From contig DAIPBO010000014.1 in assembly GCA_036774405.1 (NCBI GenBank), positions 1 through 64,000 on the forward strand: a DNA stretch of 64,000 bases, read 5' to 3'. Positions 44,125-52,583 of this stretch are shown one piece after another; the stretch's first letter is position 1; the number at the start of each line of letters is the position of its first letter. The position numbers were made by a program, and so were the translations under genes. This DNA is from JAAYDS01 sp012729155. Lineage in GTDB: Bacteria; Chloroflexota; Anaerolineae; UBA1429. Below the pieces are notes generated by a model. The model did not search any database. It saw only the letters and a list, made by a program, of their open reading frames with translations, and had not been told where the DNA came from.

Positions 44125-44859
44125 ATGATCCTGAATGCTGTGCTGTTGAGCCTCATCGCCGGTCTGGCCACCGGCGTTGGTGGCCTACTCGTCGCCCTCT
44201 TTCCCACCTTTAACATGCGCACCTATGATGGATTGCTCGGCTTTGCCGCCGGCGTGATGACGGCCGTCGCGACGCTGGGCCTGGTGCACGAGGCGCTGAC
44301 AGCCGGTGGCATCCTGATCGCAATCGTCGGTTTGGTGGCCGGAGCAGCCGTGCTGTTCGCTATGGACCGCTGGCTTCCTCACGAGCACGAGTCGCTACCC
44401 TTTGTCTGCACAGATCCGGGAGCCTATCGGCGTGGGCTGATGCTGTTTGCGGCCATGGCATTGCACAACTTTCCCGAGGGCCTGGCTGTTGGCACCGCCT
44501 TTGCCGCACAGCCCCGCCTGGGCCTGTTGCTGACCGTGGCCATCACATTGCACAACATCCCCGAAGGCATCGCTGTAGCAGGCCCATTTCGCGCCTGTGG
44601 CATGTCACGGCGGCAATACGTCGGGTGGGCCACCCTATCTGGCCTGGCCGAACCGGTGGCAGCCTTTTTGGGGGCGGGCGCGGTGACGCTTTTTGCACCA
44701 GCGCTGCCCTTTAGTCTGGCCTTTGCGGGGGGCGCGATGCTCTATGTGGTGTCCGATGAACTGATCCCCGAGAGCCACAGTCATGGCTTTGAGCACGAGG
44801 CGACGCTGGGCTACCTGCTCGGTTTTGTTGTGCTGATGGTGCTGATGCAGATCGTATAG
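44125..44859 (+). CDS. ZIP-family divalent metal transporter
   Basis: 244 residues with about eight membrane helices. The two metal-pathway motifs are ALHNFPEGLAVG and TLHNIPEGIAVA in helices IV and V, the core of the ZIP fold, with a histidine-bearing loop LPHEHESLPF between helices III and IV. It carries Zn2+ or related metals into the cytoplasm. ATG 44125 (or GTG 44122) fits the first helix; the frame's earlier ATG 44068 adds 19 unlikely residues. GGGAGAGG lies upstream. Confidence 0.92.
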   Translation: MILNAVLLSLIAGLATGVGGLLVALFPTFNMRTYDGLLGFAAGVMTAVATLGLVHEALTAGGILIAIVGLVAGAAVLFAMDRWLPHEHESLPFVCTDPGAYRRGLMLFAAMALHNFPEGLAVGTAFAAQPRLGLLLTVAITLHNIPEGIAVAGPFRACGMSRRQYVGWATLSGLAEPVAAFLGAGAVTLFAPALPFSLAFAGGAMLYVVSDELIPESHSHGFEHEATLGYLLGFVVLMVLMQIV

Positions 44860-44963
44860 CCCTTGAGAAGAGCCGCTGCTCTGCGTTCGCACCCGTCGCC
44901 ACCCGACAGCTTGGGGTCTGCCTGCGTAAGCGGTATGGACGCACTTTTGTGCTGTGGCGATGG

Positions 44964-44993
44964 TTGACACACGTCTGAACCGCATGCTAAGCT
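44964..44993 (+). promoter_or_regulatory. Promoter of the dhaKL genes
   Basis: Perfect TTGACA (44964-44969), 18-nt spacer, weak -10 TAAGCT (44988-44993); ATG 45035 follows with GGGAGAAGG. Confidence 0.5.
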
Positions 44994-45034
44994 TGCGCAC
45001 TAGCCGACACTCAAGTGCCCAGGGAGAAGGTGTC

Positions 45035-46033
45035 ATGAAAAAGATCATCAACGAGCCCATGGCTTTTGTCGACGAGATGCTAGAGGGCATCTTGGCAGCC
45101 CATCCCACGCACTTGCGGGCTACCGAGGATCCGCGCGGCATTCTGCGTGTTGATGCACCCGTGCCAGGCAAGGTGGCCATCCTCACCGGGGGCGGCTCGG
45201 GGCACTTGCCGGTGTTCTTGGGCTATGTAGGCCGGGGCCTGGCCGATGGCGTGGCCGTTGGCAATGTCTTCTCGTCGCCCAGTGCTGAGACGATGTTTGC
45301 CGTCACTGCCGCCGCCCATGGTGGCGCCGGTGCGCTCTATCTGTACGGTAACTATTCGGGCGACACGATGAACTTTGACATGGCCGCAGAGATGGCAGAG
45401 ATGGAAGGTATCCGCGTTGCCTCTGTGCTGGTCTCTGACGATGTGGCGTCGTCTCCGCGAGCTACCTGGGCCAGACGCCGTGGCGTGGCCGGGCTCTTTT
45501 TTGCATACAAGGTCGCCGGCGCCATGGCAGAGACGAGTGCGAACCTCGATGAGGTCGTGCGTGTAACGCAGACAGCCGTGGCGCAGACTTGCTCGATGGG
45601 CGTGGCGCTGACGCCCTGCATCGTGCCGGCCGCTGGTGTGCCCACCTTCAATCTGGCTGATGATGAGATGGAGATCGGCATGGGCATCCATGGCGAGGCA
45701 GGTGTGCATCGTGGCCCCTTGGAGAGCGCCGACCGCATAGCGGAGCGCCTAACCACGGCCATCCTGGCCGATCTGCCCTTTGCTCGAGGAGACCGCGTGG
45801 CGGTGCTGGTCAACGGGGCGGGGGCTACACCGCTCGAGGAGCTATACGTACTCTACAGACGTGTGCGTCAGATTCTGGACGGCGAGCGGATCTCCGTGCA
45901 CCGTTCTTATGTGGGCGAGTATGCTACCTCGCTGGAGATGGCCGGTGCGGCCGTTTCACTGCTCAAGCTCGATGACGAACTGGCCAGCCTAATCGACGCT
46001 CCTGCAAGCTCGCCTTTCTTCACTCAGCCCTAG
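45035..46033 (+). CDS. dhaK: Dihydroxyacetone kinase subunit DhaK
   Basis: 332 residues. ILTGGGSGHLPVFLGYVGRG binds substrate, FSSPSAETMFAVTAAAHGG and YLYGNYSGDTMNFDMA follow, and EIGMGIHGEAGVHRG contains the His that bonds covalently to dihydroxyacetone. Order and length match DhaK. It partners with DhaL, encoded 23 nt downstream. Relatives may use other small ketoses, such as erythrulose. No DhaM/PTS phosphodonor gene is nearby. Confidence 0.95.
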   Translation: MKKIINEPMAFVDEMLEGILAAHPTHLRATEDPRGILRVDAPVPGKVAILTGGGSGHLPVFLGYVGRGLADGVAVGNVFSSPSAETMFAVTAAAHGGAGALYLYGNYSGDTMNFDMAAEMAEMEGIRVASVLVSDDVASSPRATWARRRGVAGLFFAYKVAGAMAETSANLDEVVRVTQTAVAQTCSMGVALTPCIVPAAGVPTFNLADDEMEIGMGIHGEAGVHRGPLESADRIAERLTTAILADLPFARGDRVAVLVNGAGATPLEELYVLYRRVRQILDGERISVHRSYVGEYATSLEMAGAAVSLLKLDDELASLIDAPASSPFFTQP

Positions 46034-46056
46034 CACTGCGCCACCCGGAGGGACCT

Positions 46057-46707
46057 ATGATCGACTCGCTGAGTCACGTCGATGTTGTCGAGGGCCTGCG
46101 GCGCATGGCAGACGATGTGACCGCGCAGGCTGATCTGTTGCGCGAGCTCGATGCCGCCATCGGTGATGGTGACCTGGGCATCACCGTTACGATTGGCTTC
46201 GAGGCCGTTGTTGAGGGGTTACCGACGGCCGACGATACAGTGGCATCGGGAGACATCGCTGGCACCATCCTCAAGGCCGGCATGGCATTCAGCCGCAAGG
46301 CAGCATCGACTTTTGGCGCGCTCTTTGCGACCATGCTGATGCGCGCCGCCCGCGTGGCCAAGGGCAAGTCTGAGATCGACCTCGCCACCCTGGCAGAGAT
46401 GTTCGCGGCCGCTGCGGATGGTGTACGCGAGCGTGGCAAGTCGCAGGTGGGTGACAAGACCCTGCTCGACGCGCTGGTGCCTGCCGCGCAGGCACTGGTA
46501 GAGGCCGCTGCAGAGGGAGCGACGTTAGCGACAGGCCTGCAACATGCCGCGGCCGCCGCCGATGATGGCGCCCGTGCGACAGTCGCCATGAAGAGCAAGA
46601 TCGGCCGCGCGTCCTGGTTCGCCGATCGGACAGAGGGTGTCCAGGATCCCGGCGCAACGGCCGTCAGTCTGATGATTCACTCGCTGGCATCCTTCGTGCT
46701 CGGCTGA
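46057..46707 (+). CDS. dhaL: Dihydroxyacetone kinase subunit DhaL (nucleotide-binding)
   Basis: 216 residues. The ADP-Mg binding motif LDAAIGDGDLGITVTIGFEA holds Asp32, Asp37 and Asp39, which chelate Mg; SRKAASTFGALFATML and GDKTLLDALVPA follow, as in DhaL. ATG 46057 is behind GGAGGGACC. DhaL donates phosphate from its nucleotide to DhaK-bound substrate. Without DhaM the nucleotide may be exchangeable ATP (inference). Confidence 0.95.
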   Translation: MIDSLSHVDVVEGLRRMADDVTAQADLLRELDAAIGDGDLGITVTIGFEAVVEGLPTADDTVASGDIAGTILKAGMAFSRKAASTFGALFATMLMRAARVAKGKSEIDLATLAEMFAAAADGVRERGKSQVGDKTLLDALVPAAQALVEAAAEGATLATGLQHAAAAADDGARATVAMKSKIGRASWFADRTEGVQDPGATAVSLMIHSLASFVLG

Positions 46708-46756
46708 CGCGCTCAGGTGGCTGATCTCCAGGCTCGAGGTCTTTTGGAGTGGCAGG

Positions 46757-49117
46757 GTGGCAACTGACTATCGCGAGCAGGCCCCATCGTGGGCCTATCG
46801 ACTGGTTCTTGTGGTTATGCTGGCGCTTGCGCTCTTCCTACGACAATGGCGCATTGATGAATTCATCACCATCGACGAGAACCGCTGGCATGAGCGCAGT
46901 GCCGACTTTGCGGCCGCCCTGGCTGCGCACGATTATGCCGAGACCTTTCGCAGCGAGCATCCTGGCGTCACGAGTATGTGGGTCGGTGCCGCCAGTCAGA
47001 GCATCGTCCAGGGTTTGCGCAGTGCAGCGGCTTTTTCGCCGTGGCTAGAGAGGGCGCTGGCTCCGCTGGCGCTTGAGCGGGACTTGCCGCCATATCCTGA
47101 GACGCTGTTGACGCGGCGTCTCATGGCCCTGGGCGCCTGGCTGGGAGTAGTAGGGCTCTATCTGCTGGGCAGGCGCTTTCCTTCAGCCGGCGCCAATCTC
47201 TTTGCCACGATGTTCATCGCATTCGACCCGCTCTACATTGCCTCGTCCAGGATCCACAATCTGGATGGGCTGCTGGCCTGCTTTGTTACGCTCGCATTGT
47301 GGGCGCTGCTGTGCTATGGCGAGCGCCGCAGGCGCTCCTACCTGCTGCTGTCGGCGGCATGCGCTGCATTGGCTGCTCTGACCAAGGTATCAGGAGTGCT
47401 CATTACCACAGGTGCGGTCGTTGCCACAGGGTGGTATGCCTGGCAGGGTCGGCATGGAGAGCGGCGCTGGGCACGGCGCTGGCTCGGCGACGTTGTCATC
47501 TGGGCGGCCGCGGCGGTCGCTGTTGGGTTTGCCCTCTGGCCAGCACTCTGGGTGGCTCCTCTGTCTACGTTCAGGGAGATGGTCTCAGGCGCTTTCGAGC
47601 AGGTGTCCAACCCCCATCGCAGTGGTAGTTTCTTTATGGGCAGCGTGCGGGCCGACCCAGGCCCGCTCTTTTACCCCGTCGCCTGGGCGGTGCGCACCAC
47701 GCCTCTGGTCATGCTCGGCTTGCTCTTTCTGCCGCTGGGTCTGCGGCGTGACAGGCGGGCAACCCCGGCGGTCATTGCACTGCTTTGCGCGCTGGCTTTT
47801 GGCATCTTGCTTAGCTTGAGCCTCAAAAAGGGCGATCGTTATCTGTTACCAGCTTTTCTGTGGCTGTGTCTGCCCGCAGGGTATGGGCTAAATGCGTTGA
47901 CTGCCCGGATCGCTGCTTACTGGCGCAAACCATGGGTGCTGCCAACGACGGCTGCGGGTAGCTTGCTGATCTATGTCTCCCTGCTGTGGCCCACCGTGCC
48001 CTACTATTCTGCCTACTATAACCCGTTGACCGGCGGCGCCGCTGCGGCGCCGCGCATCATGCTGGTGGGCGTGGGTGAGGGGCTCGAGCAAGCCGCAGCC
48101 TATCTCAACGCCAAGCCTCGGGCTGAGCAACTACAGGTTGCCTCAATGCGGATCAGGGAGTTCGAGCCGTTCTTTGTTGGGCAGACTCTGGAAGTGGAAG
48201 ATCGCCCGCTAGCCTATCCGGATTACTTTGTTACCTACTCGAGCGGTGTGCAGCGCGGCTTTGATGCTGATCTGCTGGCTGCCCTCGAGGGGAGCCAGCC
48301 CGAGTTTGTGGCGCGTGCCGGCAATGGCCTGGCCTATGCATGGGTGTATGCGAACCCGGTGCTTGGTGTGGAGCAACAGGCCGTGTTTGAGGCGGTGGCG
48401 GCCGAGCCAGGCGGCGGGCTGTTGCTGATGACCTCGTCGACGGCTGCGGCGAGACGTGACACGCTCGGGGTTGAACTGCTCAAAGTGCAGCGACGCGATC
48501 AGCTGCTTACCGAGCTGCAGTGGCGTTACCCGCAAGTCGGCGCGGTGTGGCTCATGGCGCTCGCTGGCATCGATGAGCCAGCCGTTGATGCCCTGAGCGT
48601 TACGCTTGGCCAGGTGGCCAAGCTGGACCAAGTCGAGACGCGAGGTACTGTCAGGGCGGCTCGCTATACTCTCGATGAGCCGGTATTGAGTCTGCCGCAG
48701 GGTGACCTGGCGCGGCGCTGCGCAGTGGGCGATTTCGCCGAGTTTCGTGGACTTGAGGCCAGCGATATGGCACTGCATGCCGGCGAGCCCTTGGAGGTGT
48801 CGCTTTACTGGCTGGCGCAAAGCCCGGCAGACCGCGATTATCATGTGTTTGTGCATCTCGTGCGAGAGGAGATCCTCGCCCAGAGCGATGGCGGGCCACA
48901 AGGCAACCTGCGCCCAACCAGCAGTTGGCGCCAAGGCGAGATGATCCTTGATGCGCGCACCATCCTGATCCCCGAACAGGCTCCAGCGGGCGAGTATGAG
49001 CTCTTCGTGGGCATGTACGATCCTGAGACGATGCAGCGCGTTGCCCTGGTCGATGAGGCAGGCGTGCAGGTGCCAGACGGCCGGCTGGCTGTTGCCACGC
49101 TGGCGATACTGCCCTAG
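46757..49117 (+). CDS. ArnT/PMT-like membrane glycosyltransferase
   Basis: 786 residues. A GTG start behind GGAG leads to an N-terminal helix and then FITIDENRWHERS, the Asp-Glu motif in the first extracytoplasmic loop of GT-C enzymes, followed by FRSEHPGVTSMWVG. About ten membrane helices fill residues 80-410, with FIAFDPLYIASSRIHNLDGL among them. The C-terminal 350 residues are a soluble extracytoplasmic part with beta-rich repeats (EVSLYWLAQ, YHVFVHLVR). GT-C enzymes transfer sugar from polyprenyl-phosphate donors to lipids or proteins outside the membrane. Fifty bases after dhaL; functional link uncertain. Confidence 0.88.
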   Translation: MATDYREQAPSWAYRLVLVVMLALALFLRQWRIDEFITIDENRWHERSADFAAALAAHDYAETFRSEHPGVTSMWVGAASQSIVQGLRSAAAFSPWLERALAPLALERDLPPYPETLLTRRLMALGAWLGVVGLYLLGRRFPSAGANLFATMFIAFDPLYIASSRIHNLDGLLACFVTLALWALLCYGERRRRSYLLLSAACAALAALTKVSGVLITTGAVVATGWYAWQGRHGERRWARRWLGDVVIWAAAAVAVGFALWPALWVAPLSTFREMVSGAFEQVSNPHRSGSFFMGSVRADPGPLFYPVAWAVRTTPLVMLGLLFLPLGLRRDRRATPAVIALLCALAFGILLSLSLKKGDRYLLPAFLWLCLPAGYGLNALTARIAAYWRKPWVLPTTAAGSLLIYVSLLWPTVPYYSAYYNPLTGGAAAAPRIMLVGVGEGLEQAAAYLNAKPRAEQLQVASMRIREFEPFFVGQTLEVEDRPLAYPDYFVTYSSGVQRGFDADLLAALEGSQPEFVARAGNGLAYAWVYANPVLGVEQQAVFEAVAAEPGGGLLLMTSSTAAARRDTLGVELLKVQRRDQLLTELQWRYPQVGAVWLMALAGIDEPAVDALSVTLGQVAKLDQVETRGTVRAARYTLDEPVLSLPQGDLARRCAVGDFAEFRGLEASDMALHAGEPLEVSLYWLAQSPADRDYHVFVHLVREEILAQSDGGPQGNLRPTSSWRQGEMILDARTILIPEQAPAGEYELFVGMYDPETMQRVALVDEAGVQVPDGRLAVATLAILP

Positions 49118-49236
49118 CCGCTTAGCTTCTGGCGCGCGGCTCTATCATCGGCGATAATGAGTCTGCCGACACGGGTCGATGTTTGAGGCCGCAGTCAGGC
49201 CGGCACAGGCCTGTTGCGGGCAAGGGAGGCTGGGCA

Positions 49237-49485
49237 ATGGAGCCTGGAACAGACCGCGCGCGCGAGACCGCCGAGGCCGCCTATCGGCGAGGCTATCAAG
49301 ATGGCTGGTTGCACGCTCTCGAGGCGCTGCACGAACTCGCCTACAACGCAAGTCCTGAGGATCAGGCCGCTTTCGAGCGCCTATGGCATTTTGGTTTTCG
49401 CGGGGCGCTGCACGAGTGGCGCGTCAGAGGCCAGTCTTTGGGCGCCAGCAGAACCGAGCTGCCCCCCAGGCCAGACGCGGCCTAG
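49237..49485 (+). CDS. Small hypothetical protein
   Basis: 82 residues, not recognised. ATG 49237 follows GGGAGG; the frame's earlier start (49183) has no ribosome site. It is charged and helix-rich (AAYRRGYQDGWLHALEALHE), with no Cys, signal or membrane segment. Lies between a PMT gene and a convergent MFS gene, so it may be a small cytoplasmic regulator or of no function. Confidence 0.5.
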   Translation: MEPGTDRARETAEAAYRRGYQDGWLHALEALHELAYNASPEDQAAFERLWHFGFRGALHEWRVRGQSLGASRTELPPRPDAA

Positions 49486-49545
49486 CAGGGGCGGTCGTTC
49501 TGGCCTGAGAACTGGCCAACACGAGGCTGCGCTGTGCGAGTACGC

Positions 49546-50769
49546 TCACTGCAGATCCTTGAGTTCGGGCTTGCGCCAGGATACGAATGCAAAGATGGCC
49601 ATGACCACCGCGCCCTGCAAGCCCACCACCCAGGGTACGCCGACGCGGTCGGCGATGGCCCCTGAGGGCAGGGTGCCCAAGGGCATCAGGCCCCAGGCCA
49701 CCATCGACATGCTCACGATGCGTCCGCGATAGGCGGGTGCGCAATGTGACAGGAGCAGCGTGCTGCTGAGCACCATATAGAGGTTGCCCAGCCCGCCTAC
49801 GAGGGCCAGGCTTGCGAACACCCCTGGCACCCAGCGCACTGCGACGAACAGGATCAGGCATAGACCCGCCACGATGCTCGAGCGTGCCAATAGCGTTCCC
49901 TTGTTCTTGAGCCCGCCCAGATGGCCGGCGATGAGGCTCGCCAGCAGGCCCCCAAACCCGATGGCCGACTGCAGCAACCCCAGCCCCGAGGCGTCGAAAC
50001 CTAAACTATCCTGTGCGAACGCGGGCAAAAGCGACTGGTAGGGCATCAGAAAGAGCACTCGCACGCCCTCGAGCGCCAACAACAGGGCCAACAGCGGTTG
50101 CCCACGCAAGTAGTGCGCTCCGGCCACCAGGTCGGCCCAGGCCGACCGCGTCTCTCGCGGGGCTAGAGGTAGACGCGGAATCCTCAAGATGGCAGCGGCC
50201 GATAGCGCATGCAGCGTGGTCATCAGGTAATAGACCGCCTCTGGCCCAATGTGATCGATGCATGCCCCCGCCACCGACGCGCCCACGATCCCCATGAGGC
50301 CCATCCCTACCGCGTCGAGCGAGACGGCATTCATCAGGGTATCTGGCTCTACCAGGTCAGAGACCAGCGACTGCTGCGCCGGCATGAGGAAGGCTGAGAT
50401 GAGGCCGTTGATGAACGAACTCAAGGCGAGATGCCAAGGTTGAATCAACCCACTGGCCACGAGCAGGCCGATGAACAGGGTATTGCCGAGTGTCGCGAGG
50501 CGCGTACCAAAGACCAGCCGACGTTTGTCGACGCGGTCGGCCATGGCGCCGCCCAAAAGGCCAAAGGTCAGCATGGCGACGCTCCAGCCAGCGCCTACCC
50601 AGGCCAGGGCAAAGGCCGAGCCGGTGAGGTCATACACCAGCCAGCCCTGAACGACATTCTGCATGTGGAAGGTGCCCGACGTTGCCAGACGGCCGAGCCA
50701 GAGCCAGCGATAGTTGCGGTTCTCAAGAGCCTTCCACGTGCCCCGCACAGCTCGCGTTGCGACCGTCAA
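49546..50769 (-). CDS. MFS transporter (EntS/MFS_3-like exporter)
   Basis: 407 residues, twelve predicted membrane helices. The loop 2-3 motif GLLGGAMADRVDKRRLV matches the MFS signature GxxxDRxxRR, and the start RNYRWLWLGRLATSGTFHMQ is typical of the enterobactin-exporter-like group. Probably a proton-driven exporter. The first in-frame codon is TTG at 50769; GTG seven codons later is an alternative, and the ribosome site is weak. Confidence 0.9.
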   Translation of the reverse strand: MTVATRAVRGTWKALENRNYRWLWLGRLATSGTFHMQNVVQGWLVYDLTGSAFALAWVGAGWSVAMLTFGLLGGAMADRVDKRRLVFGTRLATLGNTLFIGLLVASGLIQPWHLALSSFINGLISAFLMPAQQSLVSDLVEPDTLMNAVSLDAVGMGLMGIVGASVAGACIDHIGPEAVYYLMTTLHALSAAAILRIPRLPLAPRETRSAWADLVAGAHYLRGQPLLALLLALEGVRVLFLMPYQSLLPAFAQDSLGFDASGLGLLQSAIGFGGLLASLIAGHLGGLKNKGTLLARSSIVAGLCLILFVAVRWVPGVFASLALVGGLGNLYMVLSSTLLLSHCAPAYRGRIVSMSMVAWGLMPLGTLPSGAIADRVGVPWVVGLQGAVVMAIFAFVSWRKPELKDLQ

Positions 50770-51233
50770 TCAGACCCCCGTAGCGCGAAGGCAGGTGTGC
50801 TGCGCCCCATGTGCGCGAGCCCGATACGAATTGCTGGCCTATGCTAGCTGCTAAGGGTGTACTCGACAAATCCCCCTGGTTCTCTGACCAAATCGCCGTC
50901 GGGCCTGACAGGGCGTGGCGCACCTTTGGCAATACAGGGTTGTCGGGCTTGGCCCATCGTGCCGCCGCGAGGCCGTTGCCCTCGCGCCAGATAGCGACGT
51001 AACGGCGGCATCTGGCGCGACACTCACCTGCACCCGATGAGCGATCTGGCTAGCGCTGCATATCCGTCACCAGGGCGCCCCTGGTACGACGATCTGCCGT
51101 CACAGTTCTCGCACTCCACAGGCTCGAGTGCAGGGTGCACCGCGATCCAGCGTTGGTCTGGCATGACGCTTGGGGCATGAACAGCAGGGCTGGCCCCCAC
51201 CTGTAATGAAGGCGCTGCGTATGAGGACACTGT
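50770..51233. other. Intergenic region upstream of the trx-selenoprotein operon
   Basis: About 460 bases with no coding frame I can support. It holds an 11-bp inverted repeat (50982-51020). I looked for a tRNA-like T-loop, in case of selC, and found none. Confidence 0.5.
50982..51020. repeat. 11-bp perfect inverted repeat
   Basis: TCGCGCCAGAT (50982-50992) and its exact complement (51010-51020) enclose a 17-nt loop. No U-tract follows on either strand, so it is not a standard terminator. A stable RNA hairpin or a protein site is possible. Confidence 0.6.
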
Positions 51234-51282
51234 TTGACAACAGGATGTGATGCGCTATACTGTATATACCGTAGGGGGGTAC
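51234..51282 (+). promoter_or_regulatory. sigma70 promoter with CsoR-family-like operator
   Basis: TTGACA (51234-51239), 16-nt spacer, TATACT (51256-51261): near-consensus. Overlapping the start point lies TATACC (51265-51270) then GTAG and a G-run ending GGTAC (51278-51282): TACC...GGTA inverted arms with a G-tract. This resembles CsoR-type operators (for example ATACCC-TA-GGGGGTAT-like sites). A CsoR-family gene sits four genes downstream. Confidence 0.7.
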
Positions 51283-51311
51283 AGCACTCACGCTAGGAGA
51301 TTGTTGTCAAC

Positions 51312-51656
51312 ATGAGCGACGCGATCACGTATCTTTCTGATGCCAGCTTTGACGAAGCGATCGAGCAGGCCACCGTGCCCGTGGTGGTCGATTTTTGGGC
51401 GCCCTGGTGCGGGCCTTGTCGCATGTTGGCCCCAATTCTCGAAGAGCTGGCCGAGGATTATCAGGGGCGTTTTGCCGTGGCCAAGGTGAACACTGATGAG
51501 AACCCTGCCGTCCCGGGTAGACTGGGCATCAGAGGAATTCCCACGCTGATCTTTTACCTCGGCGGCCAAGAGGTCGATCGCGTTGTGGGTGTGCAGCCCA
51601 AGGCGCAGCTGCAGCGTCGCTTTGACGCTATTCTGGCCGAGACGGCCGCCAAGTGA
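51312..51656 (+). CDS. trxA: Thioredoxin
   Basis: 114 residues with the active site FWAPWCGPCR (Cys33, Cys36), the cis-Pro loop RGIPTLIFY, and the terminal helix KAQLQRRFDAILAE. Cytoplasmic dithiol reductant for disulfides. AGGAGA lies 12 nt upstream of ATG. Its stop overlaps the GTG start of the next, selenocysteine-candidate gene (51653-51656, GTGA). First gene of a redox operon controlled from 51234. Confidence 0.95.
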   Translation: MSDAITYLSDASFDEAIEQATVPVVVDFWAPWCGPCRMLAPILEELAEDYQGRFAVAKVNTDENPAVPGRLGIRGIPTLIFYLGGQEVDRVVGVQPKAQLQRRFDAILAETAAK

Positions 51657-52054
51657 ACGGCCTGCGATCGCTCTGGCGTGAGCACTGGCTCACGCTGACG
51701 TTGATCGCGGCCATGGCCATTGCCTATCTGGTGCTACGCACGCCGTCTGAGGGGCTCGATGAGGCCGCCTTCTGGCAGCAGGTTGAGGCGGCAGATGCGG
51801 CCGTCGTCTACTTTTACAGCAACACTTGAAGCGCCTGCCTGGTGGCCAAGCCCGTCGTGGACGGGATCGAGCGAGAGTTGAACGAAAAGACACCGCTTTG
51901 GCGCATCAACGTACGTGAGGCGTCTGGTGCTGCCCTGGCTGGCCGCTTTGGCGTGCGGGGCGTGCCCACTCTGGTCGTATGGCGTGATGGAGAAGTCTTG
52001 CGCCAGGTAGGGCGGATCAACAAAGGGGCGGTGCTCATCGCCCTGAAACCGTGA
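51653..52054 (+). CDS. Membrane-anchored thioredoxin-like protein, candidate selenoprotein (UxxC, Sec59)
   Basis: Read through one TGA (51827-51829) it gives 133 residues. The GTG start overlaps the trxA stop. Residues about 11-28 form one membrane helix (HWLTLTLIAAMAIAYLVL). Then comes a thioredoxin fold: AAVVYFYSNT, TGA, SAC (Sec59-Ser-Ala-Cys62), helix KPVVDGIEREL, strand PLWRINV, and the cis-Pro loop GVRGVPTLVVWRDG. The TGA sits exactly at the first Cys of a CxxC motif, the common place of selenocysteine in thioredoxin-fold selenoproteins. A SECIS-like hairpin follows at 51851-51865. The only alternative is a fresh nonsense mutation or sequencing error. Cytosolic or outer side of the membrane is not certain. 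Confidence 0.8.
51851..51865 (+). promoter_or_regulatory. Candidate SECIS hairpin of the thioredoxin-like gene
   Basis: Perfect 6-bp stem CCCGTC / GACGGG with loop GTG. The loop begins 28 nt after the UGA (51827-51829). First loop base is G. Confidence 0.55.
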
Positions 52055-52064
52055 GGAGGCTGTG

Positions 52065-52256
52065 ATGCCGATCTATGAGTACGAGTGCCAGGCCTGTGGT
52101 GCGCACTTTGACAAGTTTGTGCGCTCCATTTCTGCCCAGTTTGCTGTGCAATGCCCGCAGTGCGGCAGCCAAGACTGTAAGAAGGCCTTGTCGCTGTTTG
52201 GCACGGCCGGTGGCTCTGTATCGGGCGCGGGGGCCGGCTGCGCCCCGTCTGGTTGA
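52065..52256 (+). CDS. FmdB-type zinc-ribbon protein
   Basis: 63 residues, standard for the family. MPIYEYECQACGAHFDKFVR and VQCPQCGS supply two CxxC knuckles for one zinc; a Gly/Ser/Ala/Cys tail ends GAGAGCAPSG. FmdB-like proteins are thought to be small regulators but the mechanism is unclear. ATG 52065 is just after GAGGAGG and ten bases past the upstream stop. Confidence 0.93.
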   Translation: MPIYEYECQACGAHFDKFVRSISAQFAVQCPQCGSQDCKKALSLFGTAGGSVSGAGAGCAPSG

Positions 52257-52309
52257 GGCCTCAGCAGGGGCTAGTCTAGCCCCTCCCGGCTGAGTTGTTG
52301 GGGGTGTGC

Positions 52310-52567
52310 ATGTTGTTGCCAGAGACCCGTGAGGAACTTGTTCGCCGCTTGAGGCGCATCGAAGGGCAAACGCAAGGCATTCAGCGCATGCTGCAGGAAG
52401 ATCGCGATTGCCGTGAAGTGCTCGATCAGCTCGCCTCGGTGCGCGCCGCGACGCGCATGGTCAGTATAGAGTTGATGAAGAGCTATCTCACTACATGCCT
52501 CAGCGACCCTGACTGTGGCAATGCCTCAGCGGTAGACGATATGATTAGTGTGTTGCTACGCGTGTAG
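52310..52567 (+). CDS. CsoR/FrmR-family repressor, CstR-like (Tyr in place of metal His)
   Basis: 85 residues, all-helical. RLRRIEGQTQGIQRMLQEDR is the family signature of helix 1. Cys34 in EDRDCREVL and Cys63 in YLTTCL have the 29-residue spacing of CsoR Cys36/Cys65 and CstR Cys31/Cys60. The CsoR His ligand, four residues before the second Cys, is Tyr59 here, so Cu(I) sensing is unlikely; a persulfide or thiol sensor like CstR is the better guess. ATG 52310 follows GGGGGT. It probably represses its own operon through the site at 51262-51282. A further Cys69 is near the helix end. Confidence 0.88.
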   Translation: MLLPETREELVRRLRRIEGQTQGIQRMLQEDRDCREVLDQLASVRAATRMVSIELMKSYLTTCLSDPDCGNASAVDDMISVLLRV

Positions 52568-52583
52568 CACAGGAGCGTGTTTT

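Noticed and set aside
50770..51233. Search for a tRNA-Sec gene in the gap upstream of the trx operon
   Set aside because: No T-loop (TTCRA-type) or long acceptor arm was found; the window shows no selA-D gene.
51827..51829. Global UGA reassignment (to Trp or Gly) as an explanation of the in-frame TGAs
   Set aside because: Many complete genes in the window end in TGA at the family's normal length, so UGA is a stop in general.
52254..52280. Possible UGA read-through at the end of the FmdB-type gene
   Set aside because: The protein is full length for its family at this stop, the added residues would be only six before TAG, and no Cys pattern continues.
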